Below, in pieces: positions 1 to 7,555 of a stretch of DNA of 61,920 nt. Under the pieces are notes generated by a model. It did no database searches and was not told where the DNA came from. It was given only the letters and a program-made list of their open reading frames with translations. The stretch spans positions 1 through 61,920 of the forward strand of contig JAFVSR010000086.1 in the NCBI GenBank assembly GCA_017503645.1, given 5' to 3'. Position numbers and translations under genes: made by a program. Origin of the DNA: Bacteroidaceae bacterium. Lineage in GTDB: Bacteria > Bacteroidota > Bacteroidia > Bacteroidales > Bacteroidaceae. How positions within the stretch are numbered: position 1 is the first letter of the stretch; each line of letters begins with the position of its first letter.

Positions 1-93
1 GTTAACACCATACTGTTCTGTAACCTGTCTTTCAGTATAACCTGACAAGTAATGTTTAACAGCTTCCAGCTTAATTTCAAAACAAAATTTCAT
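1..93 (-). CDS. Transposase OrfA-like helix-turn-helix protein, partial (N-terminus only)
   Basis: Only the first 31 codons lie in the window; the frame stays open to the left edge. The peptide starts MKFCFEIKLEAVKHYLSGYT and continues ERQVTEQYGV. This is the typical start of an IS3-family OrfA, in which a helix-turn-helix recognises the element's ends. ATG at 91-93 follows a hairpin that belongs to the IS terminus. In this family OrfA is normally fused to the DDE catalytic OrfB by programmed frameshifting; neither the slippery site nor OrfB is visible here. Confidence 0.7.
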   Translation of the reverse strand, partial: MKFCFEIKLEAVKHYLSGYTERQVTEQYGVN

Positions 94-100
94 AACAAAA

Positions 101-130
101 CCCCGAAAGTTTTTTGTCTAACTTTCGGGG
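101..130. repeat. Perfect 10-bp inverted repeat inside the IS end
   Basis: CCCCGAAAGT at 101-110 is repeated as its reverse complement at 121-130, with a 10-base spacer. It lies between the IS tip and the transposase start codon, so it would form a hairpin in the 5' leader of the transposase mRNA. Such a hairpin could limit transposase translation from external read-through, or the inner arm could simply echo the terminal repeat; this role is inference. Confidence 0.75.
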
Positions 131-161
131 GTCATGTCAATATTTAGTCGCCCTCTTGTGG

Positions 162-755
162 CTACACATTATAAAAATCGAGCATAAGATATTTGCTTTG
201 GCACTCCTTTCTATATTTATTATTATAAATTGAAGCGTGCCTGTGGGGTAGTGGCAGGCGGTCCAGAATGCCTCTGCCATAGACCTTGGCCCAAGTGGCA
301 GTCCAGTAATGCTCGCGTTTGTCGATCTCTGTTTTTGCTTTGTGCGGGTAGCTGTCACTCCCCTCAATCCAGGCCGACAACATCACAAGGCATTCATTGC
401 AGATGCGTTCCTTTATCTCATTTACAAGTTCTGCGAATTTCTCTTTATGCTGCCCGCAAAAGAAATTCTTGTCGAGGTACAATTGAAAATATATGGGTTC
501 CTCGTTTGTCGCCGCAGCCTTCATTGCTGTGAGTGCATCTGTGAGTTTTTCCTCGTATATGCATAACCCGTGGCTGAAGTGCCAATCCCCTTTGTAGCAG
601 GTCACTTGCAGATTGAATAGCTTCACTCCATCTTTCAGCTGATCTTTAATGCTCCTGTTCTGGCAACGGCTTGTTAGGTGCAGCAGGGGAGCAAACAGGC
701 GTTGCCACCACACAAGCCTGCCGCCGGTGCCGCTGTTGTGTGTTCCTAAAATCAT
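162..755 (-). CDS. PI-PLC X-domain-like protein, degenerate, cytosolic
   Basis: The 197-residue protein opens with MILGTHNSGT, close to the GTHxSGT motif that carries the first catalytic histidine of bacterial phosphatidylinositol-specific phospholipase C (here H6). A second histidine lies in FSHGL (H62), as in the family. The calcium-independent enzymes also need an aspartate after the first histidine and a D-x-R motif before the second; here these read N7 and N48-L-Q50. Activity is therefore doubtful or altered. There is no signal peptide, unlike secreted family members, and the length is below the usual ~300 residues. The start overlaps the glycosyltransferase stop by 4 bases, so the two are co-translated. 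The IS element begins just after its stop. Confidence 0.6.
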   Translation of the reverse strand: MILGTHNSGTGGRLVWWQRLFAPLLHLTSRCQNRSIKDQLKDGVKLFNLQVTCYKGDWHFSHGLCIYEEKLTDALTAMKAAATNEEPIYFQLYLDKNFFCGQHKEKFAELVNEIKERICNECLVMLSAWIEGSDSYPHKAKTEIDKREHYWTATWAKVYGRGILDRLPLPHRHASIYNNKYRKECQSKYLMLDFYNV

Positions 756-1609
756 TCTCCTATCCTCCTTATCATTGCAGTTGTGAATTCAATCCATTCA
801 TCCTTGTAGGGCTCTATCATCTCTTTTGTGGGGTTCAGTCTTTTTATCTGCTCGACAAGCTGCGCGTATCCCAGCCCTAACGGAATGAGTTTTATGTACT
901 CGCGGTCGTGTTTCTCAAAGAAACTTATCAAATCCTCGGTGCACAACGCGCGAAAAAGCGCATATTTGAATGGCGAGGCATTGTGCGTGAGGCTGCCCTC
1001 CTGCATACGGTAATTGTAACCTATGTTATCTATGTAGGCTACCTTGTTGGCAAGGTATAATAGAGGGATTATTGTGGGGGTGTCCTCTATGAAACGGCGT
1101 TGGCAGTAGGGTACCTCTTGATGCAGCTTGCGGCTTATGAGCTTGTTGTTCATAAAAACAACTCGCTCGCCCCAGAACTTGGTCACCTTTTCGCAGCCTT
1201 CGGCTACGCAGTTTCCATACGATGTGGCCTCCCAGGCACCATCGCCGTGAACAACCTTTATGCCGCCGCTCACAATCTCGGCCCCGCTCTCCACTGCGCG
1301 CCTGTAAAGCGCCTCAATGAAATCGGGCTCTATCCAGTCATCGCCATCGAGCAATAGAATATAATCTCCATTGGCGGCCTCGATGCCTCGGCGACGCGAA
1401 ACCCCGGCGCCCATATTTTCGCTGTTCTGCACCATACGCACGCGCCCGTCGCCTATCGAGGCGCGTTTAATCTCGGCTATTGTATCGTCGGTAGAGCAGT
1501 CCTCCACAATCACACACTCAATATCCTTGTATGTCTGCCCAAGTACCGATTCTATTGCCTGTGCAATAAACGGCTGCACATTATAAGCAGTAATAACAAC
1601 ACTTACCAT
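752..1609 (-). CDS. Glycosyltransferase family 2
   Basis: About 285 residues with a GT-A fold layout. The N-terminus MVSVVITAYNVQPFI is the classic nucleotide-sugar-binding strand, followed by VIVEDCSTDDT and the DxD-type metal site LLLDGDDW (D88, D90, D91). A downstream ED pair in RRFIEDTPTI fits the catalytic base region. No membrane segment is evident, so it should be a cytosolic enzyme adding a sugar to an unknown acceptor. I chose ATG at 1607-1609 because the conserved domain starts there and it lies 4 bases after the upstream stop; a longer reading begins at 1633. It is the middle gene of a three-gene cassette, with a 4-base overlap to the PI-PLC-like gene. Confidence 0.8.
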   Translation of the reverse strand: MVSVVITAYNVQPFIAQAIESVLGQTYKDIECVIVEDCSTDDTIAEIKRASIGDGRVRMVQNSENMGAGVSRRRGIEAANGDYILLLDGDDWIEPDFIEALYRRAVESGAEIVSGGIKVVHGDGAWEATSYGNCVAEGCEKVTKFWGERVVFMNNKLISRKLHQEVPYCQRRFIEDTPTIIPLLYLANKVAYIDNIGYNYRMQEGSLTHNASPFKYALFRALCTEDLISFFEKHDREYIKLIPLGLGYAQLVEQIKRLNPTKEMIEPYKDEWIEFTTAMIRRIGE

Positions 1610-1613
1610 ATTG

Positions 1614-1946
1614 TTATTGGCTGAAGTTAACACCCAATGATTGCAGATAGCTCTTGAACACCATTGCGTTTATTATGAATACTCCGTCTCTTACTGCAAT
1701 GCCGGTGTCAGCTTGCTCGTTACCCTCTACAACCGCAGTTCCCAACGATACATACATCTTGCCCACATTGTCATCGAGGTACAGCCCCGTGCCTATGTTC
1801 ACAGTAAGCTCCTTGTTTGCATTACAAACTATTCCGCTGCCTATTTTAAGGCTCACAATACCATCTTCTGCCATAAGTGCTGTACCAAGCTGTGGCACAA
1901 TGTCGTAACTTATGTTACCTACTTTTATCTTGCTTAAATTTGCCAT
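1614..1946 (-). CDS. Small beta-repeat protein resembling Bacteroidales phage tail-appendage N-termini
   Basis: 110 residues without signal peptide or lipobox. The opening MANLSKIKVGNISYDI resembles the start of many Bacteroidales phage tail-fibre or appendage proteins (pattern MAKLxKIxVNGxxYDI). The rest alternates short strands and turns with glycine-rich phrases (KIGSGIVC, NIGTGLYL, VSLGTAVV), as in repetitive fibre shafts. No enzyme motif is seen. It is the first gene of the cassette and lies right behind a good minus-strand promoter (1973-2000). No phage packaging, capsid or lysis genes are near, so this may be a domesticated remnant. The similarity is by recognition only. Confidence 0.45.
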   Translation of the reverse strand: MANLSKIKVGNISYDIVPQLGTALMAEDGIVSLKIGSGIVCNANKELTVNIGTGLYLDDNVGKMYVSLGTAVVEGNEQADTGIAVRDGVFIINAMVFKSYLQSLGVNFSQ

Positions 1947-1972
1947 AATGAATATATTGTTTGATTATGCGG

Positions 1973-2000
1973 CAAATTTAGCATCGTCTGTCGCCTGCAA
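1973..2000 (-). promoter_or_regulatory. Promoter of the tail-like/GT2/PI-PLC cassette
   Basis: On the minus strand a -7 box TAAATTTG (1973-1980) lies 17 bases downstream of a TTG -33 element (1998-2000). It fits the Bacteroidota consensus TTTG...TAnnTTTG and sits about 27 bases before the ATG at 1946. The remainder of 1981-2110 holds no gene that I can support. Confidence 0.6.
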
Positions 2001-2110
2001 GGTTGCGAAAATGCCAATCTCTTTCTTCCCCGCGCTTGTGAACACGGCTGCAACTTTAATATATTTAACACTTTTCAAAGGATTTCTAACATAAAATTAA
2101 AACTTAATAG

Positions 2111-2141
2111 TTTGCTGTTATTCTTAATTTGCATAAATTTG
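2111..2141 (+). promoter_or_regulatory. Consensus promoter of the lplA-gcv operon
   Basis: TTTG at 2111-2114, a 19-base spacer and TAAATTTG at 2134-2141 match the Bacteroidota vegetative promoter exactly. Transcription should start near 2147. This decides the lplA start: the longer frame beginning at TTG 2129 overlaps the -7 box, so ATG 2177 is preferred. Confidence 0.8.
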
Positions 2142-2176
2142 TAAATGATACATTTGTGGTGCTAAAATTCTCTTGT

Positions 2177-3151
2177 ATGATATATGTGGCACTTCCCATA
2201 GAAGAACAACGCCCTCTTCCGTTCTATCTTGCAATGGAGGAGTATATCGCACGCACGCTCCCCGCTGCCGACTATTTCTTTATGTGGCAGGTGGCCCCCA
2301 CGGTTATTTTTGGTCGCAACCAGCTTATCGACAGCGAGGTCGACACCGCCTATTGCAAGGCGCACGATATACAGATGTATCGCCGCAAGAGTGGTGGCGG
2401 TTGCGTCTATGCCGACCAAAGCAATATAATGCTTTCGTATATCACTCCCACAAGCAATGTGAATTTTACATTCCACCGCTATATGCTTATGGTGGAACAC
2501 GTGCTGCAAAAACTGGGGCTGCAGGCCCGTACCACAGGGCGCAACGATATACTCATTGATGGCAAAAAGGTATCGGGCAATGCCTTCTATCATCTGCCGG
2601 GCCGCAGTATCGTTCACGGCACGATGCTCTACGATACCGACATAGAACATATGATGCGCTCCACCACACCCTCGCAAGCCAAACTCAAGAGCAAGGGGGT
2701 GGAGTCGGTGCGCCAGCACATAACCACGCTCAACCAATTCATTACCCTCTCCATCGAGGAGTTCAAGCAATTTGTGCGCAAGAACTTGTGCAGCGATGAG
2801 CTTCTGCTGTCGGCCGATGACATTAAAGCAATAGAGAACATTGCCGCCGAATATTATACCCCCGAATTTATTTATGGCAACAACCCCGCATATAGCATAG
2901 TCACCCGCCACCGCATAGACGGGGTTGGCGAGTTCGAGGTGCGTTTGGAGGTCAAGGACGGCATAATACGCAAGGCCAATATGCTTGGCGATTTCTTCCT
3001 CACCGGCGACCTCGACGGCGCCTTGCTTGCCCGGTTACGCGGTGTGCCTTATACCCCCGATGCCGTGGCACAGGCAGTTGCCGATGCCGATGTGGAAAAC
3101 ACAATTTTGAACCTGAAGAAAGAACAACTTATAACAATCTTATTTAACTGA
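2177..3151 (+). CDS. lplA: Lipoate--protein ligase
   Basis: 325 residues. The enzyme activates free lipoate with ATP and attaches it to a lysine of lipoyl-domain proteins. Visible hallmarks are RRKSGGG (residues 69-75, binding the lipoyl-AMP) and GRNDILIDGKKVSGNA (about 121-136) with the lysine before VSG. A C-terminal accessory domain (from about residue 240) is present, so it looks like a complete bacterial LplA rather than a transferase lacking the activation domain. It lies 3 bases before gcvT, and the operon encodes a lipoyl acceptor, GcvH, so that is its probable main target. Start chosen from the promoter position and the conserved N-terminus MIYVALPIEE. Confidence 0.9.
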   Translation: MIYVALPIEEQRPLPFYLAMEEYIARTLPAADYFFMWQVAPTVIFGRNQLIDSEVDTAYCKAHDIQMYRRKSGGGCVYADQSNIMLSYITPTSNVNFTFHRYMLMVEHVLQKLGLQARTTGRNDILIDGKKVSGNAFYHLPGRSIVHGTMLYDTDIEHMMRSTTPSQAKLKSKGVESVRQHITTLNQFITLSIEEFKQFVRKNLCSDELLLSADDIKAIENIAAEYYTPEFIYGNNPAYSIVTRHRIDGVGEFEVRLEVKDGIIRKANMLGDFFLTGDLDGALLARLRGVPYTPDAVAQAVADADVENTILNLKKEQLITILFN

Positions 3152-3154
3152 CCT

Positions 3155-4246
3155 ATGGAAAATAAAAGAACCTGTCTTTATGACAAACACGTTGCACTTG
3201 GTGCGCTCATAAGCCCCTTCGGAGGTTTTGATATGCCCATACAGTACAGCAATATTGTTGAGGAGCACAATGCAGTGCGCCACGCTTGCGGCATATTCGA
3301 TGTGTCGCATATGGGTGAGGTGCTCATCACCGGCCCCGAGAGCGAAAAATTCGTGAACTATATATTTACCAACGATATAAGCAATGCTCCCGACGGCAAA
3401 ATATACTACGGTATGATGTGTCACCCTACGGGCGGCGTGGTAGATGATTTACTGGTCTATAAAATGGGCGACAAACGCTATTTCCTTGTAATAAACGCAT
3501 CGAACATAGACAAAGACGTTGCCTGGATTATGGAACACTCACAGGGCTTCGATGTGAAGATAGAGCACCGGAGCGAGCAGTATGGCGAGGTGGCTGTTCA
3601 AGGTCCCAAGACCGAGGTCATAATAGAAAAGGTGCTTGGTATTCCTTGCAGCGAAATGGTGTTCTACACCTGCAAAGAGGTGGAGTACAATGGCGAAACA
3701 ATAATAATAAGCCGCACAGGCTACACCGGCGAGGACGGCTTCGAACTCTATGGCTCGCACGCATTCACCAATGAAGTGTGGGATAAACTGCTTGCAAGTG
3801 GCGAGGTTACTCCTTGCGGTCTTGGATGCCGTGATACATTGCGTTTCGAGGTGGGCCTTCCGCTTTACGGTGACGAGCTCTCCGACGAGATAACCCCATT
3901 GGAGGCAGGGCTTGGCATCTTTGTGAAACTCGAAAAGGAGAATTTCATAGGCAAGGAGGCACTTGCAGCGCAAAAGGCCGAGGGCCTCAAACGCAAAATC
4001 GTGGGCATAGAACTGTATGACAAGGCAATCCCCCGCCACGGCTACGATGTGGAGGTTAATGGCGAGGTTGTCGGCACCGTCACCACAGGCTACAACTCAA
4101 TATCCACAGGCAAGAGCGTTTGTATGGCACTTGTGAACATAGAACATTCGAAACTCGACACCGAGGTTGCAGTGCGCATACGCAAAAAAGTATTCGCAGG
4201 CAAGGTTACCAAGAAACGTTTCTACGACAAGAACTATAAAAAATAG
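3155..4246 (+). CDS. gcvT: Glycine cleavage system T protein (aminomethyltransferase)
   Basis: 363 residues, the normal size for GcvT. It takes the aminomethyl group from the lipoyl arm of GcvH, releases ammonia and passes the one-carbon unit to tetrahydrofolate. Family landmarks include FGGFDMPIQY near the N-terminus, FDVSHMGEV (folate-site region), SRTGYTGEDGFELY, and the C-terminal barrel with IGKEAL and a VGTVTTG-type motif. It follows lplA by 3 bases and precedes gcvH by 61 bases, the longest gap in this operon. The protein is cytosolic. Nothing appears truncated. Confidence 0.95.
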   Translation: MENKRTCLYDKHVALGALISPFGGFDMPIQYSNIVEEHNAVRHACGIFDVSHMGEVLITGPESEKFVNYIFTNDISNAPDGKIYYGMMCHPTGGVVDDLLVYKMGDKRYFLVINASNIDKDVAWIMEHSQGFDVKIEHRSEQYGEVAVQGPKTEVIIEKVLGIPCSEMVFYTCKEVEYNGETIIISRTGYTGEDGFELYGSHAFTNEVWDKLLASGEVTPCGLGCRDTLRFEVGLPLYGDELSDEITPLEAGLGIFVKLEKENFIGKEALAAQKAEGLKRKIVGIELYDKAIPRHGYDVEVNGEVVGTVTTGYNSISTGKSVCMALVNIEHSKLDTEVAVRIRKKVFAGKVTKKRFYDKNYKK

Positions 4247-4307
4247 GGTAGCAATATCCAAACAAATAAAGAACATAATTAACTTATAACAACCAAAAAT
4301 TACAATT

Positions 4308-4688
4308 ATGAGCACAATTTTAGAAGGACTCTACTACGCAGAGTCACACGAGTATGTTAAGGTAGAAGGCGAGTATGGCTATGTAGGTATCACCGATTAT
4401 GCACAGCACGAGCTTGGCAACGTGGTATATGTTGATATGCCCGACGAAGGCGACGAGGTAACCGCCGGCGAGGACTTTGGTGCAGTGGAGAGCGTAAAGG
4501 CTGCCAGCGACCTCATCTCACCCGTGAGCGGCGAGGTTGTTGAGGTAAACGAGGCTTTGGCCGACAGTCCCGAACTTGTAAACAGCGACCCCTATGCCAA
4601 CTGGATTATCAAAGTGAAACTGTCCGATCCCTCGGAGGTTGAATCACTTATGGATGCAGCTGCATATAAATCACACATTAACGAATAA
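4308..4688 (+). CDS. gcvH: Glycine cleavage system H protein (lipoyl carrier)
   Basis: 126 residues, the usual size. GcvH carries the aminomethyl intermediate between the P, T and L proteins on a lipoyl-lysine arm. The lipoylation lysine is K64 in GAVESVKAASDL, and the acidic surface around it (DEGDEVTAGEDFG before, SPVSGEVVEVNEAL after) is typical. The gene lies between gcvT and gcvPA with a 6-base gap to the latter. The co-transcribed lipoate ligase can modify it from scavenged lipoate. Confidence 0.95.
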   Translation: MSTILEGLYYAESHEYVKVEGEYGYVGITDYAQHELGNVVYVDMPDEGDEVTAGEDFGAVESVKAASDLISPVSGEVVEVNEALADSPELVNSDPYANWIIKVKLSDPSEVESLMDAAAYKSHINE

Positions 4689-4694
4689 ACAGCA

Positions 4695-6011
4695 ATGAAA
4701 TATTTCCCTCATACCACGGAAGATATTGAACAGATGCTTGCGGTGGCCGGCCTTAAGTCGCTCGACGACCTATTTGCCGAAATACCACAGCAACTGCTGT
4801 TCAATAAAGAATTTGCGCTCCCCGAGGCTATGTCCGAGGCCGAGATACGCCGATTCTTCGACGAGCTTGGCAACAAAAACAGCCGTCTTGTATGCTTCGC
4901 GGGTGCAGGGGTTGAGGACCATTACTCCCCCTCTGTGATAAACGCAATTATACAGAGGGGTGAGTTTCTCACAGCCTACACCCCTTATCAGCCCGAAATT
5001 TCGCAAGGCACCCTGCAATATATCTTCGAGTATCAGTCTATGATAACCGAACTTACCGGTATGGACGTTACCAATGCCTCTATGTACGACGGCACCACCG
5101 CCACAGCCGAGGCTATGATGATGACCATTGCCGCTGCCAAAAAACGCAACAAGGTGCTTGTATCGGCCACCATTAACCCCAAAGTGAAAAGGGTGGTGGA
5201 AACATATGCAAAATATCAGGGAGTATCAGTTGAAACCATTCCCGAGAAGGAGGGCGTTACCGACCTTGCCGCTCTTGAGGCAATGCTTGCCGGTGACGAT
5301 GTGGCAGGAGTAATCCTTGCACAACCCAACTTCTATGGAATAATAGAGGACTATAGCGGTGTTGCCGATATGTGTCACGCAAAAAAAGCGCTTATGGTTA
5401 TGAACGCCAATCCCTCGTCGCTTGCCGTGCTCAAAACACCGGCCGAGTGGGGTGCCGACATAGCTTGCGGCGATGCGCAGTCGTTGGGTATCCCAATGAA
5501 CTACGGCGGCTCGTATGTGGGCTATCTTGCAACCACCAATGCCCTTGTGCGTAAACTGCCCGGCCGCATTGTGGGAGCAACCACCGATGTCGATGGCAAG
5601 CGCGCATTCGTACTCACATTGCAGGCACGTGAGCAGCACATACGCCGCGAAAAGGCCAACAGCAACATCTGCTCCAACCAATCGCTTATGGCGCTCTACG
5701 TTACCATTTACCTGTCGCTTATGGGGCACAAAGGGCTCAAAGAGGTAAATGCCGCATCGTACGGCGGGGCACACTACCTTGCCGAAAAACTTGTGGCAAC
5801 GGGCAAGTGCACATTGGCATTCGACAAGCCCTTTATGAACGAGTTTGCGGTAAAGACAGCCGTTCCTGCAAAGGATATTCAGGAGGCACTGCTTGCGGCA
5901 GGTATTTTGGGCGGTGTGCGCATAGCCGATGATATGTTGCTCATTTGTGTAACCGAGCAACGCACGAAGGCCGAGATTGACAAGTTTGTGGAAGTAGTAA
6001 ACAACATCTAA
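4695..6011 (+). CDS. gcvPA: Glycine dehydrogenase (decarboxylating) subunit 1
   Basis: 438 residues, the N-terminal half of the P protein as a separate subunit. With GcvPB it decarboxylates glycine and loads the residual aminomethyl group onto GcvH. The fold-type I pattern is visible: FAGAGVEDHYSPSVI near residue 70, TAYTPYQPEISQGTLQ near 95, and GDAQSLGIPMNYGGSY near 260. As expected for this half, the PLP-binding lysine is absent; it sits in GcvPB. The split arrangement is common in Bacteroidota, Firmicutes and archaea. It lies 6 bases after gcvH and 17 before gcvPB. Confidence 0.95.
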   Translation: MKYFPHTTEDIEQMLAVAGLKSLDDLFAEIPQQLLFNKEFALPEAMSEAEIRRFFDELGNKNSRLVCFAGAGVEDHYSPSVINAIIQRGEFLTAYTPYQPEISQGTLQYIFEYQSMITELTGMDVTNASMYDGTTATAEAMMMTIAAAKKRNKVLVSATINPKVKRVVETYAKYQGVSVETIPEKEGVTDLAALEAMLAGDDVAGVILAQPNFYGIIEDYSGVADMCHAKKALMVMNANPSSLAVLKTPAEWGADIACGDAQSLGIPMNYGGSYVGYLATTNALVRKLPGRIVGATTDVDGKRAFVLTLQAREQHIRREKANSNICSNQSLMALYVTIYLSLMGHKGLKEVNAASYGGAHYLAEKLVATGKCTLAFDKPFMNEFAVKTAVPAKDIQEALLAAGILGGVRIADDMLLICVTEQRTKAEIDKFVEVVNNI

Positions 6012-6012
6012 T

Positions 6013-6023
6013 TTAGGGAGGAA
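6013..6023 (+). promoter_or_regulatory. Strong Shine-Dalgarno before gcvPB
   Basis: AGGGAGGA ends about 6 bases before the ATG at 6029. Bacteroidota genes usually lack such a site and most genes here do, so this one stands out. It lies in the 17-base gap between gcvPA and gcvPB and may keep the two P subunits in balance. Confidence 0.6.
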
Positions 6024-6028
6024 CAGTT

Positions 6029-7498
6029 ATGATACGCAATTATGATAAACTTATATTCGAACTCTCGAAAGAGGGCCGTCAGGGATATTCCCTTCCTAAA
6101 AACGAATTCAAGGAGCAGTATTGCCCCTGCACTTTGCCCGCAAATCTCAAGCGCACCGATGCGCCCCTCTTGCCGCAAGTGACAGAGTTCGATGTTGTGC
6201 GCCACTACACCAATCTTTCCAACAAGAACTTTGGCGTGGATACAGGCTTCTATCCACTTGGCAGTTGTACAATGAAATACAACCCCCGCATAAACGAGGA
6301 GATTTGTGCATTGCCCGCTTTCACAAGCCTGCACCCCGAAACCCCTGTGCAAGCATCGCAGGGTGCCTTGGAGGTCTATTACAACCTTGCAGCCTCGCTT
6401 GCCGAGATTAGCGGCCTTTCGGCCTTCACTCTCAACCCCTATGCGGGAGCACACGGCGAGCTTACAGGTCTTATGATTATGCGCTCCTATCACGCACAGC
6501 GCGGCGACCTTAAACGTACCAAGGTTATTGTTCCCGACAGCGCCCACGGTACCAATCCCGCCAGCGCAGCAGTTTGTGGCTTGCAGATTGTAGAGGTAAA
6601 ATCCACAGCCAATGGTACAGTAGATGTAGAGGATTTGAAACCCCTGCTCGACGATACCGTGGCCGGTATTATGATGACCAACCCCAACACCCTTGGAATC
6701 TTTGAAACGGAGATTCCCGAAATTGCACGCCTTGTGCACGAGGCAGGTGGCTTGCTCTACTACGATGGAGCCAACCTAAATGCCGTGCTTGGCAAGTGCC
6801 GCCCCGGTGATATGGGTTTTGACATTATGCACATAAACCTGCATAAGACATTCTCCACACCACACGGCGGCGGTGGCCCCGGCGATGGTCCTGTGGGTGT
6901 GCGTGCAGGCTTGGAGCATCTGCTGCCCAACCCGCAGGTGAAAAAAGACGATGCAGGCCGTTTCTTCATAGACACCGACGAGCAGTCGGCCGGCTACGTG
7001 TCTAACTTCCTCGGTAATTTCGGCGTGCTTATGCGTGCATACACATACATCCTCACACTCGGTCGCGAGAATGTGAAGATGGTGGGCCCGCTTGCAGTGC
7101 TCAATGCCAACTATGTGAAGGAGTCGTTGAAGAACGAATATCTGCTACCCATAGAGGGGGTGTGCAAGCACGAGTTTGTGTTCGATGGTCTTGTCGATAA
7201 ATCGACAGGTGTAACCACGCTCGATATTGCCAAACGCCTGCTCGACTACGGTTACCACGCACCCACAATCTATTTCCCTTTGCTGTTCCACCAGAGCATT
7301 ATGATTGAACCCACCGAAACCGAGAGCAAAGAGACTCTCGACGAGTTCATCGCTGTAATGAAAACAGTGGCACGCGAGGCAATAGAGAACCCCGATGTGG
7401 TGAAGAATGCCCCCTATTCAACACCCGTGCGCCGTCTCGACGAAACAACAGCAGCCCGCTCTCCCAAAACAACCTACAAGCAGCTTGTAGCGGAGTAG
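6029..7498 (+). CDS. gcvPB: Glycine dehydrogenase (decarboxylating) subunit 2, PLP-bearing
   Basis: 489 residues, the catalytic C-terminal half of the P protein. The PLP Schiff-base lysine is K273 in HINLHKTFSTPHGGGG, followed by the glycine-rich phosphate region. PDSAHGTNPASA (about 169-180) and YYDGANLNAV (about 244-253, the aspartate contacting the PLP ring nitrogen) are also present. Last gene of the operon; an intrinsic terminator follows 12 bases after the stop. Together T, H, PA and PB leave only dihydrolipoyl dehydrogenase (L) missing from this locus; that enzyme is usually shared with 2-oxoacid dehydrogenases and encoded elsewhere. Confidence 0.95.
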   Translation: MIRNYDKLIFELSKEGRQGYSLPKNEFKEQYCPCTLPANLKRTDAPLLPQVTEFDVVRHYTNLSNKNFGVDTGFYPLGSCTMKYNPRINEEICALPAFTSLHPETPVQASQGALEVYYNLAASLAEISGLSAFTLNPYAGAHGELTGLMIMRSYHAQRGDLKRTKVIVPDSAHGTNPASAAVCGLQIVEVKSTANGTVDVEDLKPLLDDTVAGIMMTNPNTLGIFETEIPEIARLVHEAGGLLYYDGANLNAVLGKCRPGDMGFDIMHINLHKTFSTPHGGGGPGDGPVGVRAGLEHLLPNPQVKKDDAGRFFIDTDEQSAGYVSNFLGNFGVLMRAYTYILTLGRENVKMVGPLAVLNANYVKESLKNEYLLPIEGVCKHEFVFDGLVDKSTGVTTLDIAKRLLDYGYHAPTIYFPLLFHQSIMIEPTETESKETLDEFIAVMKTVAREAIENPDVVKNAPYSTPVRRLDETTAARSPKTTYKQLVAE

Positions 7499-7510
7499 AG
7501 TGAACGTAAT

Positions 7511-7549
7511 AAAAAAATAGAACCAAATTTTGTTTGGTTCTATTTTTTT
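7511..7549. terminator. Bidirectional terminator between gcvPB and the DEAD-box helicase
   Basis: A 17-bp stem (7511-7527 with 7533-7549) and 5-base loop, with A/T runs on both flanks, gives a U-tract in both directions. It serves the convergent gcv operon (+) and helicase gene (-). Confidence 0.9.
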
Positions 7550-7555
7550 TATGTG

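Larger units (their letters stand above)
1..139 (-). mobile_element. Terminal part of an IS3-family (IS150-like) insertion sequence
   Basis: Reading leftward from about 139, the sequence begins TGACATGACCCCCGAAAGTT, which resembles ends of IS150-group elements (TGTACTGACCCC...). The start of an OrfA-like transposase follows at 93. The rest of the element lies beyond the left edge, so the second end and any target duplication cannot be seen. The end lies only about 20 bases past the stop codon of the PI-PLC-like gene. Family assignment rests on the short N-terminus and the end sequence. Confidence 0.7.

Noticed and set aside
2129-2176. A longer N-terminus for the lipoate ligase
   Set aside because: It would start at TTG inside the -7 promoter box, so it cannot be in the mRNA from this promoter.
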